From Bacteroidota bacterium (lineage in GTDB: Bacteria > Bacteroidota > Ignavibacteria > Ignavibacteriales > Melioribacteraceae), in the NCBI GenBank assembly GCA_018829205.1, contig JAHJUE010000025.1:1-64000 (forward strand): a stretch of DNA of 64,000 nt. The letters run 5' to 3'. Positions 36,246 through 44,996 of the stretch are shown piece by piece. The notes under the pieces were generated by a model that did not search any database, was not told the DNA's origin, and saw only the letters and a program-made list of their open reading frames with translations. A program made the position numbers and the translations under genes. How positions within the stretch are numbered: the first letter of the stretch is position 1; each line of letters begins with the position of its first letter.

Positions 36246-37469
36246 CTATTCGTACCTAAGTGCGTCAATAGGATCAAGGTTAGCGGCTTTGTAAGCCGGG
36301 TACGTTCCAAACGTTACACCAATAATAACACAAAGTAAAATACCTATTACTACCCAATCAATTGGGAAAACCGCTTTAGCTTCAAGAAATGAACCTGCGA
36401 AATTACCGGCTGAAATTCCGAAAATTATTCCGGCTATTCCGCCGGCTATACTTAAAATAATTGCTTCAATCAAAAATTGAAGAAGGATATTCCTCTTTTT
36501 TGCACCTACTGCTTTACGGATTCCTATTTCTTTTGTTCTTTCAGTAACCGAAACAAGCATTATATTCATAATACCAACACCGGCGGCAAGAAGAGCAATT
36601 GCCGCAACTACATAGGAACCTAATCTAACTCCTTCGGTAATTTCATTTATTTGCGTAAGAATTGACTGATTTGAAAAAATACCGAAATCATTTTCTTCTC
36701 CGGCCGGTACTTTTCTGATAATCCGCATAGCTCCAACGGATTTTTCAATCAAATCTTCATAAGATTCTCTATCGAATGAGGTTACAGTAATATTAATGCT
36801 TCTTGATCTTCTACCGTAAAAATTCTGATATGTTGAAATCGGTATTACCGCAAAGTTATCCTGGCTGTGACCGAACATTGCGCCTTGTTTTTCAAGCACG
36901 CCTATAATTTTTAATTTATGTCCGTCAACTTTAATTTCCTGTCCAATGGGATTAATAAAATCAAATAAAACTTTTGCGACATCCGCACCTATAATTACAA
37001 CGCGATTAAAACTATTAATATCGTTTTGATTAAACTCTCTGCCGTTTTCTATTACCCATTGATTATTAGGAAAGGCTTCCTGCGTGCATCCTGAAAGCGA
37101 AATATTCGGATTTGTTTCTTTATTGCCAAATGTTAATACTTTTCCGAATCCCCATTGCTCTGCGCCGACGGCTTTAGCATCGGTCAGCATTTCTTTTAAC
37201 CTGTAATACTCTTCAATTGTAATATCTTTTCTATTTCGATACCTTGCTCTATCATTATGACCGCCGCCTATTACAACATCCCATTTTTGTATCTGAAATG
37301 TGTTTTGGCCAAGCATTGATACGCCTTCTTCAATACTTGTTTGAAGCATCGAAATTACGGTGCTTATTGAAATAATAGAGAAAATCCCTACAATTATTCC
37401 AAGCATTGTTAGAGATGATCTTAAACGATTGGCGTTAAGCGAACTCAACGCTACTTTAATTATTTCCAT
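36246..37469 (-). CDS. MacB-type ABC permease, third in operon
   Basis: 407 residues with MacB/FtsX topology: an N-terminal transmembrane helix (about 15-40, LTMLGIIVGIFSIISIST), a periplasmic MacB_PCD domain (about 50-250), then three C-terminal helices (about 280-400) including GIMNIMLVSVTERTKEIGIRKAVGAKKRNI. It is a close paralogue of the gene at 37526-38764, with near-identical terminal regions, so the two arose by tandem duplication. It probably forms a homo- or heterodimer driven by the ATPase encoded at 40020-40748 and transmits mechanical force to the periplasmic adaptor. It is the last gene of the efflux operon, 56 bp after its twin. Confidence 0.9.
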   Translation of the reverse strand: MEIIKVALSSLNANRLRSSLTMLGIIVGIFSIISISTVISMLQTSIEEGVSMLGQNTFQIQKWDVVIGGGHNDRARYRNRKDITIEEYYRLKEMLTDAKAVGAEQWGFGKVLTFGNKETNPNISLSGCTQEAFPNNQWVIENGREFNQNDINSFNRVVIIGADVAKVLFDFINPIGQEIKVDGHKLKIIGVLEKQGAMFGHSQDNFAVIPISTYQNFYGRRSRSINITVTSFDRESYEDLIEKSVGAMRIIRKVPAGEENDFGIFSNQSILTQINEITEGVRLGSYVVAAIALLAAGVGIMNIMLVSVTERTKEIGIRKAVGAKKRNILLQFLIEAIILSIAGGIAGIIFGISAGNFAGSFLEAKAVFPIDWVVIGILLCVIIGVTFGTYPAYKAANLDPIDALRYE

Positions 37470-37525
37470 ATATTTTCAATGATACTTATTAATAATTCAG
37501 CATCAGGAAAAAAGGAAATACAAAT

Positions 37526-38764
37526 TTACTCGTACCTAAGAGCCTCAATCGGATCAAGGTTGGAAGCTTTATAGGCCGGATAGGTTCCGAATGTTACACC
37601 GATCAGCACACATAACGTAAAGCCGATAATAACCCAGTCAATTGGAAACACTGCTTTCGCATCTAAGAATGAACCGGCAATATTACCGGCGGCAATGCCG
37701 AGAATTATACCTACAAATCCTCCCGCCAAGCTTAAAGCCACGGCCTCAACTAAAAACTGGAATAATACACTTGATTTTTTTGCGCCTATTGCTTTTCTGA
37801 TGCCTATTTCTTTTGTTCTTTCGGTAACAGAAACTAGCATAATATTCATAATTCCGACACCGGCTGCAAGTAGAGCTATAGCTGCTATTACATAAGAACC
37901 AATTCTTACACCTGCAGTAATATCATTAATTTGTCTAAGCATTTGTTCATTCGAACGAATATCAAAATCATTTTCTACGCCTGGCTCAACTTTTCTAATA
38001 GTACGGAAATATCCTTCTGTAACTTCTATCAAATTATCATAACTTTCTCTGTCAAACGCCTGAACTGTAATATTAACACTTCTATTTCTTTTACCGTAAT
38101 ATTTCTGATATGTAGTAATAGGAATTATGGCAAAATTATCCTGACTTTGTCCGAATACAGCTCCCTGACTTTCAAGAACACCAATTACTCTTAGTTTATG
38201 ACCGTCCATCCAAATTTCCTGTCCGACAGGATTTATAAAATCAAAAACGGTATTGGCAATATCTTTTCCAAGCACAATTACTTCCTCAACACTGTTTATT
38301 TCATTTTGCGTAAATTCTCTTCCCGATTCAATTATCCAATTATTATTTGAAAAAGCGCCGATAGTCACTCCTGAAATACTAACATTAGGATTAGTTTCTT
38401 CACTTCCGTATTTAATACGCACTCCGAAATTCCATTGTTCGGCTCCAACGGACATTGCAACACCTTTTAATTTCTCGTTTAGTCTATAATACTCTTCAAC
38501 CGTAATATCTTTTCTGTTTCTTATTTTAGCTCTTTCTTCGGGAGAACCAGTTCTAACCGACGGCCATTTCTGAAGCTGAAATGTATTTTTACCTAATGCC
38601 GAAACGCCTTCTTCTATGCTTGTCTGAAGCATACTTATAATTGTACTTATTGAAATAATCGAAAATATCCCTACAATTATCCCCAGCATTGTTAGTGAAG
38701 ATCTTAATTTATTTGCATGCAGAGAAGAAAATGCAACCTTAATTATTTCCCATAATTTATTCAT
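37526..38764 (-). CDS. MacB-type ABC permease, second in operon
   Basis: 412 residues, with the same four-helix plus periplasmic-domain layout as its neighbours. It aligns almost end to end with the gene at 36246-37469 (shared SSLTMLGIIVGIFSIISIST and DAKAVFPIDWVxIG), while the first permease gene is more distant. Its ATG overlaps the previous stop codon (TAATG), so translation is coupled. In the operon it lies between the divergent permease and its twin. A heterodimeric pump built from two different permeases is possible, but the sequence alone cannot say which pairs form. Confidence 0.9.
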   Translation of the reverse strand: MNKLWEIIKVAFSSLHANKLRSSLTMLGIIVGIFSIISISTIISMLQTSIEEGVSALGKNTFQLQKWPSVRTGSPEERAKIRNRKDITVEEYYRLNEKLKGVAMSVGAEQWNFGVRIKYGSEETNPNVSISGVTIGAFSNNNWIIESGREFTQNEINSVEEVIVLGKDIANTVFDFINPVGQEIWMDGHKLRVIGVLESQGAVFGQSQDNFAIIPITTYQKYYGKRNRSVNITVQAFDRESYDNLIEVTEGYFRTIRKVEPGVENDFDIRSNEQMLRQINDITAGVRIGSYVIAAIALLAAGVGIMNIMLVSVTERTKEIGIRKAIGAKKSSVLFQFLVEAVALSLAGGFVGIILGIAAGNIAGSFLDAKAVFPIDWVIIGFTLCVLIGVTFGTYPAYKASNLDPIEALRYE

Positions 38765-40002
38765 TATTCATACCTCAAAGCTTCAACGGGATCCATTTTT
38801 GCGGCTGTATAAGCAGGAGCAAAACCTGAAAGCACACCGGTTAATATTGAAATTACAATTGCTAAAATTACTGCGTCACTTTGAACAGATGTCGGTAAAA
38901 ACTGGTTTACTGCAATACTTGTAATAACGGCTAACCCTAATCCAATCATGCCTCCAAGAAGACAAATGATAGCTGACTCAGATATAAATTGTCCTAATAT
39001 TGTTCTTCTTTTAGCGCCGATTGCTTTACGTATTCCAATCTCTTTAGTTCTCTCTTTAACCGAAACAAACATTATATTCATTATACCAATAGCGCCGACA
39101 AAAAGAGAAAGTCCGGTAATAAATATTCCGGCAATTTGAATTACGCCAATTGTCTGATTAATATTTGTTAACAATCCTTCCTGCTGATTGATTGAGAAAT
39201 CATTTACTTCATCGTGCTGCAGGCCTCTTACTCTTCTCATTATACCAGTGGCTTCCTCTTTTACAGCGTCAACCATTAAAGCATTAGGAGCTCTAACATT
39301 TATTGTAACTGATCTGAAGTGCTGCCTTTGCAGGTTTTTAAAAATAAATCCGATCGGCACGTAAACAAGATTATCAGGATTCCAATTTCCCATTACCCAG
39401 CTTCCTTGTTCCTCAAGCACGCCAACGACTTTTAATTTATTGCCTTTTATTTTAACTTCATTGCCTAATGCGTTGCCTAAAGGAAAAAGTTTATCGGCGA
39501 CAGTATAACCAAGGACAATAACATTTCTATTACCGTTACTTTCAAGTTCGTTAAAAAATCTTCCGCTGCTGAACGAAAGATTTGTAGTCTCAATATATTC
39601 GTTAGTTGTGCCGGTAATATTGATGAATTCAACTAATTTCTCTTCATGTTTTACGGTCTGCTGTGTTCCTACCGAAGGTGCAACAGCAACAGGCAGTTTT
39701 GCAAGTTCCTTGTATTTTTCAAAATCCTCCAAATCAAGGTTTTTTCTGTTTCGCAGCTCCCACCAGGGTATATCATTATTGAACCATTCCCATTTATCTA
39801 TATAAATATTATCGGACCCCAATGAAGAAACGCCTGTCTGAAATGCCTGATCTATTCCTTTTATTGCAGTCGACATTGTAACAACCGCCCATACACCGAT
39901 AATAATACCAAGAGTAGTAAGCACGGATCTTATTTTATTTGCTTTTATTGCCTTAAAGGAAATGACCAATCCTTCTTTTAACTCAAACAGAAAGTTTGAC
40001 AT
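38764..40002 (-). CDS. MacB-type ABC permease, first in operon
   Basis: 412 residues. It has an N-terminal helix (about 20-45, LTTLGIIIGVWAVVTMST), a periplasmic MacB_PCD domain and three C-terminal helices with GAIGIMNIMFVSVKERTKEIGIRKAIGAKRRTI. It diverges more from the other two permeases than they do from each other. Genes 17 bp upstream (ATPase) and overlapping downstream (permease 2) place it centrally in the MacAB-TolC-like operon. Such pumps export macrolides, peptides, lipoproteins or siderophores; the substrate here is unknown. Confidence 0.9.
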   Translation of the reverse strand: MSNFLFELKEGLVISFKAIKANKIRSVLTTLGIIIGVWAVVTMSTAIKGIDQAFQTGVSSLGSDNIYIDKWEWFNNDIPWWELRNRKNLDLEDFEKYKELAKLPVAVAPSVGTQQTVKHEEKLVEFINITGTTNEYIETTNLSFSSGRFFNELESNGNRNVIVLGYTVADKLFPLGNALGNEVKIKGNKLKVVGVLEEQGSWVMGNWNPDNLVYVPIGFIFKNLQRQHFRSVTINVRAPNALMVDAVKEEATGIMRRVRGLQHDEVNDFSINQQEGLLTNINQTIGVIQIAGIFITGLSLFVGAIGIMNIMFVSVKERTKEIGIRKAIGAKRRTILGQFISESAIICLLGGMIGLGLAVITSIAVNQFLPTSVQSDAVILAIVISILTGVLSGFAPAYTAAKMDPVEALRYE

Positions 40003-40019
40003 CCTTTACCTCCTTGCCA

Positions 40020-40748
40020 TTATACTGTGACTTCCCTTTTTTCGGGAACAATTCTGTCTTGAACAATTGTATCAGTTTCAATCAGACCGTCTTTTAATCT
40101 TATAATTCTTTTTGCATGTTTCGCTATTTCTTCTTCGTGCGTAACAATAATAATTGTATTTCCCTGTTCATAAATATCATTAAACAAGGCCATAATGTCC
40201 TGCCCTGTTTTTGAATCGAGATTGCCAGTAGGTTCATCAGCCAATATGATTGAAGGATTAGTAACAAGCGCTCTGGCAACAGCTACCCTTTGTCTTTGTC
40301 CGCCGGAGAGTTCATTAGGTTTATGATGAATTCTATCGGACAAACCGACATGCTCTAATGCAAGTTTAGCACTTTCCTTCCGTTCATGGTTAGGAACACC
40401 TGCATATATTAACGGTAGTTCAACATTATGAAGCGCGTCCGAACGTGGGAGCAAATTAAATGTCTGGAATACAAATCCGATTTCCCTATTTCTAATTTGA
40501 GCTAATTCATTATCATTCATTTCACTAACGTTCACACCGTTAAAATCATATAATCCTTTAGAAGGTGTATCAAGGCATCCTAAAATATTCATCAGCGTAG
40601 ATTTACCCGATCCCGAAGGACCCATTATTGCGACGTATTCGTTTTTATCAATACGCAGGGATACATCTCTTAAAGCACGAACTTCCTCGGAGCCGACCTG
40701 ATATATTTTAGCAATATGTTCTATATTAATAATGTTCATATTATTCAT
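40020..40748 (-). CDS. MacB/LolD-type ABC ATPase
   Basis: 242 residues. Complete nucleotide-binding motifs: Walker [11 protein letters not shown]-loop FQTFNLLP, signature [15 protein letters not shown], Walker [13 protein letters not shown], switch His in IIVTHEEE. This is the subfamily of separate ATPases that drive MacB- and LolCE-like permeases. It lies 18 bp after the adaptor gene and 17 bp before permease 1. It presumably serves all three permeases of the operon, since no other ATPase gene is present there. Confidence 0.95.
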   Translation of the reverse strand: MNNMNIINIEHIAKIYQVGSEEVRALRDVSLRIDKNEYVAIMGPSGSGKSTLMNILGCLDTPSKGLYDFNGVNVSEMNDNELAQIRNREIGFVFQTFNLLPRSDALHNVELPLIYAGVPNHERKESAKLALEHVGLSDRIHHKPNELSGGQRQRVAVARALVTNPSIILADEPTGNLDSKTGQDIMALFNDIYEQGNTIIIVTHEEEIAKHAKRIIRLKDGLIETDTIVQDRIVPEKREVTV

Positions 40749-40766
40749 TTCTCTTTTTAGTGAAAA

Positions 40767-42032
40767 TTAGTTCTTAGAATCTACGCCGAATTCCTTACCT
40801 TTAGAAACTGTAACCGTTGTGCTGTCCTGAAGTTCTTTAGAAATAGCTCTGTAAGGACCGCTTATAATTTTTTCATCACCGGTTAATCCTTCTATTATTT
40901 CAATATAGGTATCATCGCTTATACCAGTTTTCACTTCAATTTTTTTAGCTTTGTTTCCGTCAACAATAAATACAACTTCTTTCGGTTTAATATTTTTTCT
41001 TGTAACAGGCTTTTCACCTTCCTCAGGTTCTTCCATTTTCTCTTGACGGGCAGTTACACTTTGAATAGGTACAGTCAGAACGCCATTTTTTGTTTCGGTT
41101 TTAATATCTGAATCACATGACATTCCGGGTCTTATTTTTTCGCTAGGATGTAATATTTTAATTTTTACTTCAAAATTTACCACTTCGTCTTGAGAACCAA
41201 GACCGGCTACCTTTGCGCTGTTTCCAATTTGAGTTACAGTTCCGAGAAATTTCTCATCGCCAAAGGCATCAATTTCAACTTCTGCCGTATCACCAACAGA
41301 TATTAAAACTACATCATTTTCGTCAACATCAACCGTAGCTTCCATATTATCTAAATCAGCTACAGTTAACATATTTGTACCTTGACTGAACCCGCTTCCT
41401 AAAACTCTTTCACTTAATTCAACATTAAGGGCACTAACAGTACCGTTAATAGGAGAATAAATAGCAGTTTTAGCAAGATTCTCTTGTGCTTCTTTTAATG
41501 ATTCGCTAGCTTGAGCAACTATCGCAAGCTGCGATTCATATTGTCCTTTATTCTGAAGATAATTTGCTTTCGCCTGTTCAAGCTGTGAATCGCTTGCTAA
41601 ACCTTTGTCATACAATCCTTGAACTCTTTTATACTCTGATTCAACTTGATCCAAAGTGGCTTGCCTTACATTTAAATTAGCTTCGGCAGATTTAAGACTA
41701 GCTTCCGCTCTATTTTTTTGCGCAATATAAATATCAGGTTTAATTCTAAGTAAGAGCTGACCTTTTTTCACATCGTCGCCTTCTTCAACCGGCAGTTCAA
41801 CAATTTCACCGGTCACTTCAGGAGTTATTATTACCTGAAAAACAGGATTGATTTTTCCGGTAGCTGATACTACCTGTGTAATATTTCTTTTTACAACATC
41901 TTCAGTCTGCACCGATACTATTACCTCATTATTTCCGCCGAAGGCAACAAGACCCACAACAGTGAATAATAGAACAACAATAACTCCGATAATTATTATT
42001 TTCTTTTTAGATTTCTTTTTACCGTTTGCCAT
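40767..42032 (-). CDS. Periplasmic adaptor (MacA/HlyD family)
   Basis: 421 residues. An N-terminal membrane anchor (about 10-29) is followed by a lipoyl-like half (VTGEIVELPVEEGDDVKKGQLLLRI), a long coiled-coil hairpin (about 95-180, heptad-rich with KNRAEASLKSAEANL), the second lipoyl half (IYSPINGTVSALNVELSERV) and beta-barrel domains. An acidic-basic insertion near 345-365 (KMEEPEEGEKPVTRKN) is unusual. It bridges the inner-membrane permease and the outer-membrane channel in a tripartite pump. It lies 25 bp after the TolC-like gene and 18 bp before the ATPase gene. Confidence 0.93.
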   Translation of the reverse strand: MANGKKKSKKKIIIIGVIVVLLFTVVGLVAFGGNNEVIVSVQTEDVVKRNITQVVSATGKINPVFQVIITPEVTGEIVELPVEEGDDVKKGQLLLRIKPDIYIAQKNRAEASLKSAEANLNVRQATLDQVESEYKRVQGLYDKGLASDSQLEQAKANYLQNKGQYESQLAIVAQASESLKEAQENLAKTAIYSPINGTVSALNVELSERVLGSGFSQGTNMLTVADLDNMEATVDVDENDVVLISVGDTAEVEIDAFGDEKFLGTVTQIGNSAKVAGLGSQDEVVNFEVKIKILHPSEKIRPGMSCDSDIKTETKNGVLTVPIQSVTARQEKMEEPEEGEKPVTRKNIKPKEVVFIVDGNKAKKIEVKTGISDDTYIEIIEGLTGDEKIISGPYRAISKELQDSTTVTVSKGKEFGVDSKN

Positions 42033-42057
42033 TTATCTAATCCCCTTTTAGAAAAAA

Positions 42058-43404
42058 TTATTCAAAATCTTTATAGTTCAATTTACCCAAGTAATTTACC
42101 AACCTGTCTTTTAATCTGTAAAATTCAAATGTTGCGTCAATTTTATTGCTTATCGCAACAGAGTAATCTCTATCGGCCTGAAGCACGTCAAGTATTGTTC
42201 CGGAGCCGAGATTGTATCTTTCATAATTAATTCTTCTGTTTTCTTCGGCCGAAGTTAAATTTTTGGTAGCAACATCCAAACCTTTTTTAGCTGCTTGAAA
42301 GTCCTGGTAACCCTGTTTAACTTCCACTTTAATTTGTCTTTCCAAAGCTGTTAAATCTTCTTCAACATTTTTAGCGCTGACTTCAGCAATTTGAATTCTG
42401 TTTTCGGTATTAAAATTAGAAAATATGGGCAGACTTAAAGTTAGCCCAAGAGAGTACGCTTTTCTGTCAAAAAGATTTCCCGGTTCGGTTGCTCTAGTTG
42501 AAAATCCGTAATTACCAGTCAAAGAAGGAAGAACACCCCCAAATGCCGCAGATACACCGCTTTCGGCGCTTTGAAGAGAATACTTTTGAGACTGGTAGTC
42601 TTTTCTGTTTGTCAATGCTTCTGATACTAAAGAAGTTATGTCACCGAATTGAGACTGGAAGGAATCAGATTTAAGTTCTTTTGCTTCAGCAAACGGGTCA
42701 ACAAATTCATAATCTTCCAATACGTCCAAGGCTAAAAAATTAAGCAAGGTTGATTTTGAATTCTCAAATAAGTTCTGCTGCTGAATTAGAAGAAGTTCCG
42801 CGTTGCCGAGCTGAACCTGCTGAGAGTATACATCTGCAATTGCTACTGAACCTAATCTATTTCTTTCCTGCACCTGTTCCAGGAATTTTTTATTAAACTG
42901 AACATTATCTTCTCTTACCTTAACCAATTCTGCTTGTCTTAATACGTTATAATAAAATTCCATAGTTTGAAAAACAGTGTTTTCTTTTAATCTTTCAAAG
43001 TCCAGTTTTGCTGACTCCAAATCATCGGACCTGCCTGAAATATTAGCATAATTAGCCAATCCGTCAAACAATGTAACATTTCCGCCGGCGCCTAAAGAAA
43101 AATCTCTTGATTCAGTTTCCGAAGCTCCGAAAACTCTTGGAACTCCGAATTCATCAATCTGCGTACCCCCAATATCGGTTATTCTTTGCCAGCCCCATGA
43201 ACCGGAGGCGCCTAGACTAGGCAATAAATTACCCCAAGCGCTTTTTAAGTTAGACTTATTAACTTCGAGGTTATTTTGAAATTTAATAACATTTGAATTT
43301 CTTTGAAGTGCAATAGATACAGCTTCAGTTAAAGTAAGTTTCTGTTGAGCAAATAAGCTTGTGGATATCAAGAATGCACAGAAAAGAACTAGGTATTTTT
43401 TCAT
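42058..43404 (-). CDS. TolC-like outer-membrane efflux protein
   Basis: 448 residues. The signal peptide ends at about LFAQ (residues 1-20). The OEP fold repeats twice, each half with beta strands embedded in long alpha-helical stretches (for example LTLTEAVSIALQRNSNV..LKSAWGNLLPSLGASGSW and the mirrored second half at about 265-430). It forms the trimeric exit duct of the pump. First gene of the efflux operon; the 178 bp before it should hold the promoter. With adaptor, ATPase and three permeases downstream it makes a complete MacAB-TolC-type system. Confidence 0.94.
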   Translation of the reverse strand: MKKYLVLFCAFLISTSLFAQQKLTLTEAVSIALQRNSNVIKFQNNLEVNKSNLKSAWGNLLPSLGASGSWGWQRITDIGGTQIDEFGVPRVFGASETESRDFSLGAGGNVTLFDGLANYANISGRSDDLESAKLDFERLKENTVFQTMEFYYNVLRQAELVKVREDNVQFNKKFLEQVQERNRLGSVAIADVYSQQVQLGNAELLLIQQQNLFENSKSTLLNFLALDVLEDYEFVDPFAEAKELKSDSFQSQFGDITSLVSEALTNRKDYQSQKYSLQSAESGVSAAFGGVLPSLTGNYGFSTRATEPGNLFDRKAYSLGLTLSLPIFSNFNTENRIQIAEVSAKNVEEDLTALERQIKVEVKQGYQDFQAAKKGLDVATKNLTSAEENRRINYERYNLGSGTILDVLQADRDYSVAISNKIDATFEFYRLKDRLVNYLGKLNYKDFE

Positions 43405-43582
43405 TTTCGCTCCTCATTAAGACGGTTTTATTTAAATTTATTTTAATTTCTTTGCCCTTTTGACGTAACCTTATTATTAAAAGTTACATTTTAATTAAGA
43501 TAAAATAACTATTTTTTTGAGTTCTTCAGCAAACGATAAGTTTAACAATCGAATTGGAATAAATGTTTTTGAAATCGGTTAA

Positions 43583-44986
43583 TTATGTGTTTAGAAATTT
43601 ATCTTTTATTTTTAATAAATACTGATATGCTTCTTCATAATTATTACCAATTTCACCTTCTAAAATTGCTTCTTCAATTGCGGATTTTATTTCTCCAACT
43701 TTTTTTGAGGGAGTTAAATTGCATATACTCATAATTTCATCTCCTTTAACCGGAGATTGAAACGCTCTTAGTTTATCTTTTTCCTGTACTTCTATAACTC
43801 TGTTCATCACTCTATTATAATTATCAAGATATTTAGCAACCTTATTCGGATTCTTGCTTGTAATATCGGCTCTGCACAAAGTTATCAAATCATTTAAATC
43901 CTCATCCGCCGTAACAACAAATCTTCTTATTGCGGAATCCGTGACATCGTCGTCAACTAATGCAATAGGACGCAGGTGAAGACGTATTAGTTTTTCAATA
44001 TATTCCAATTTGTTTAACGGCATTCTCATTCTATTAAATATATGCTTCATCATTCGCGCGCCCAATTCTTCGTGACCGTGAAATGTCCATCCGGTACCTT
44101 CCACAAATTTTTTGGTCGCAGGTTTTGCAATATCGTGAACAAGTGCTGCGAATCTAAGCCATACATCATCGGTATTCTGCGAAATATTATCCACTACCTG
44201 GCAGGTATGCAGGAACACATCCTTGTGGTGATGATCCTGCCGTTGTTCCACTCCGCCCAGACTTGCAACTTCAGGAAATACTACATCCATTACTTTTGAA
44301 TAATATAGAAGTTTTAAACCGATTGAAGGTCTGGGAGAGGAAAGAATTTTCAAAAATTCATCCGTAATTCTTTCCTGGGAAATAATTTTTAATCTTTCTG
44401 CAAGTTGTTCGGCTGCCAGTAAAATACTATTGTCCACTTCAAATTCAAGTTGAGAGGCAAACCTGAAAGCGCGCATTATGCGAAGAGGATCATCATTAAA
44501 TGTAATTATAGGATCAAGCGGGGTCTTTATTACTTTATTAATTATATCATTTACACCATCGAATGTATCAATTAATTTTCCGAATGAATTAGCATTTAAA
44601 GAAACCGCAAGGGTATTAATTGTAAAATCTCTTCTTTCTATATCTTCTTGAAAAGATCCGGCTTCAACTTCAGGATTCCTACTTTCTTTTTTGTAGGATT
44701 CCTTTCGTGCTCCTACAAATTCATAATCAAAATTATTATAATTAAAATGAGCTGTACCGAAATTTTTATAAACCGATAGAGTTTTAATGTTCAGTTTATC
44801 GGCTAATTTTTGCGCAAAATTAATACCGTCGCCAACTATTAAAAAATCTACTTCTTTCTTATCTTTTTCTAGAATTAAATCTCTAACAAAACCGCCAACG
44901 ACATAAACTTCACATTCTAATTCAGCAGCAAGTTCTGAAATAATAGTATAAATTTTCTTAGAACTGAAATATTTATTAAAATCCAT
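43583..44986 (-). CDS. CCA-adding/poly(A) polymerase-family nucleotidyltransferase with HD domain
   Basis: About 467 residues. The polymerase beta-like head has VYVVGGFVRDLIL and the metal-binding carboxylates in KEVDFLIVGDG, followed by the RRDFTINTLAV motif. A C-terminal HD phosphohydrolase domain carries HDIAKPATK. It adds or repairs CCA ends of tRNA, or is a specialised A- or CC-adding enzyme; such splits cannot be settled by eye. The tRNA-Leu(CAA) in this window lacks an encoded CCA, consistent with the need for one. The ATG at 44986 avoids overlap with the upstream gene; an in-frame ATG 42 bases earlier is possible. Last gene of the kinase-murA run. Confidence 0.9.
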   Translation of the reverse strand: MDFNKYFSSKKIYTIISELAAELECEVYVVGGFVRDLILEKDKKEVDFLIVGDGINFAQKLADKLNIKTLSVYKNFGTAHFNYNNFDYEFVGARKESYKKESRNPEVEAGSFQEDIERRDFTINTLAVSLNANSFGKLIDTFDGVNDIINKVIKTPLDPIITFNDDPLRIMRAFRFASQLEFEVDNSILLAAEQLAERLKIISQERITDEFLKILSSPRPSIGLKLLYYSKVMDVVFPEVASLGGVEQRQDHHHKDVFLHTCQVVDNISQNTDDVWLRFAALVHDIAKPATKKFVEGTGWTFHGHEELGARMMKHIFNRMRMPLNKLEYIEKLIRLHLRPIALVDDDVTDSAIRRFVVTADEDLNDLITLCRADITSKNPNKVAKYLDNYNRVMNRVIEVQEKDKLRAFQSPVKGDEIMSICNLTPSKKVGEIKSAIEEAILEGEIGNNYEEAYQYLLKIKDKFLNT

Positions 44987-44996
44987 GATTTGATTC

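Noticed and set aside
36246-38764. The near-identical permease pair as an assembly duplication
   Set aside because: The copies differ throughout the periplasmic domain and have different spacer sequences, so they are real paralogues.
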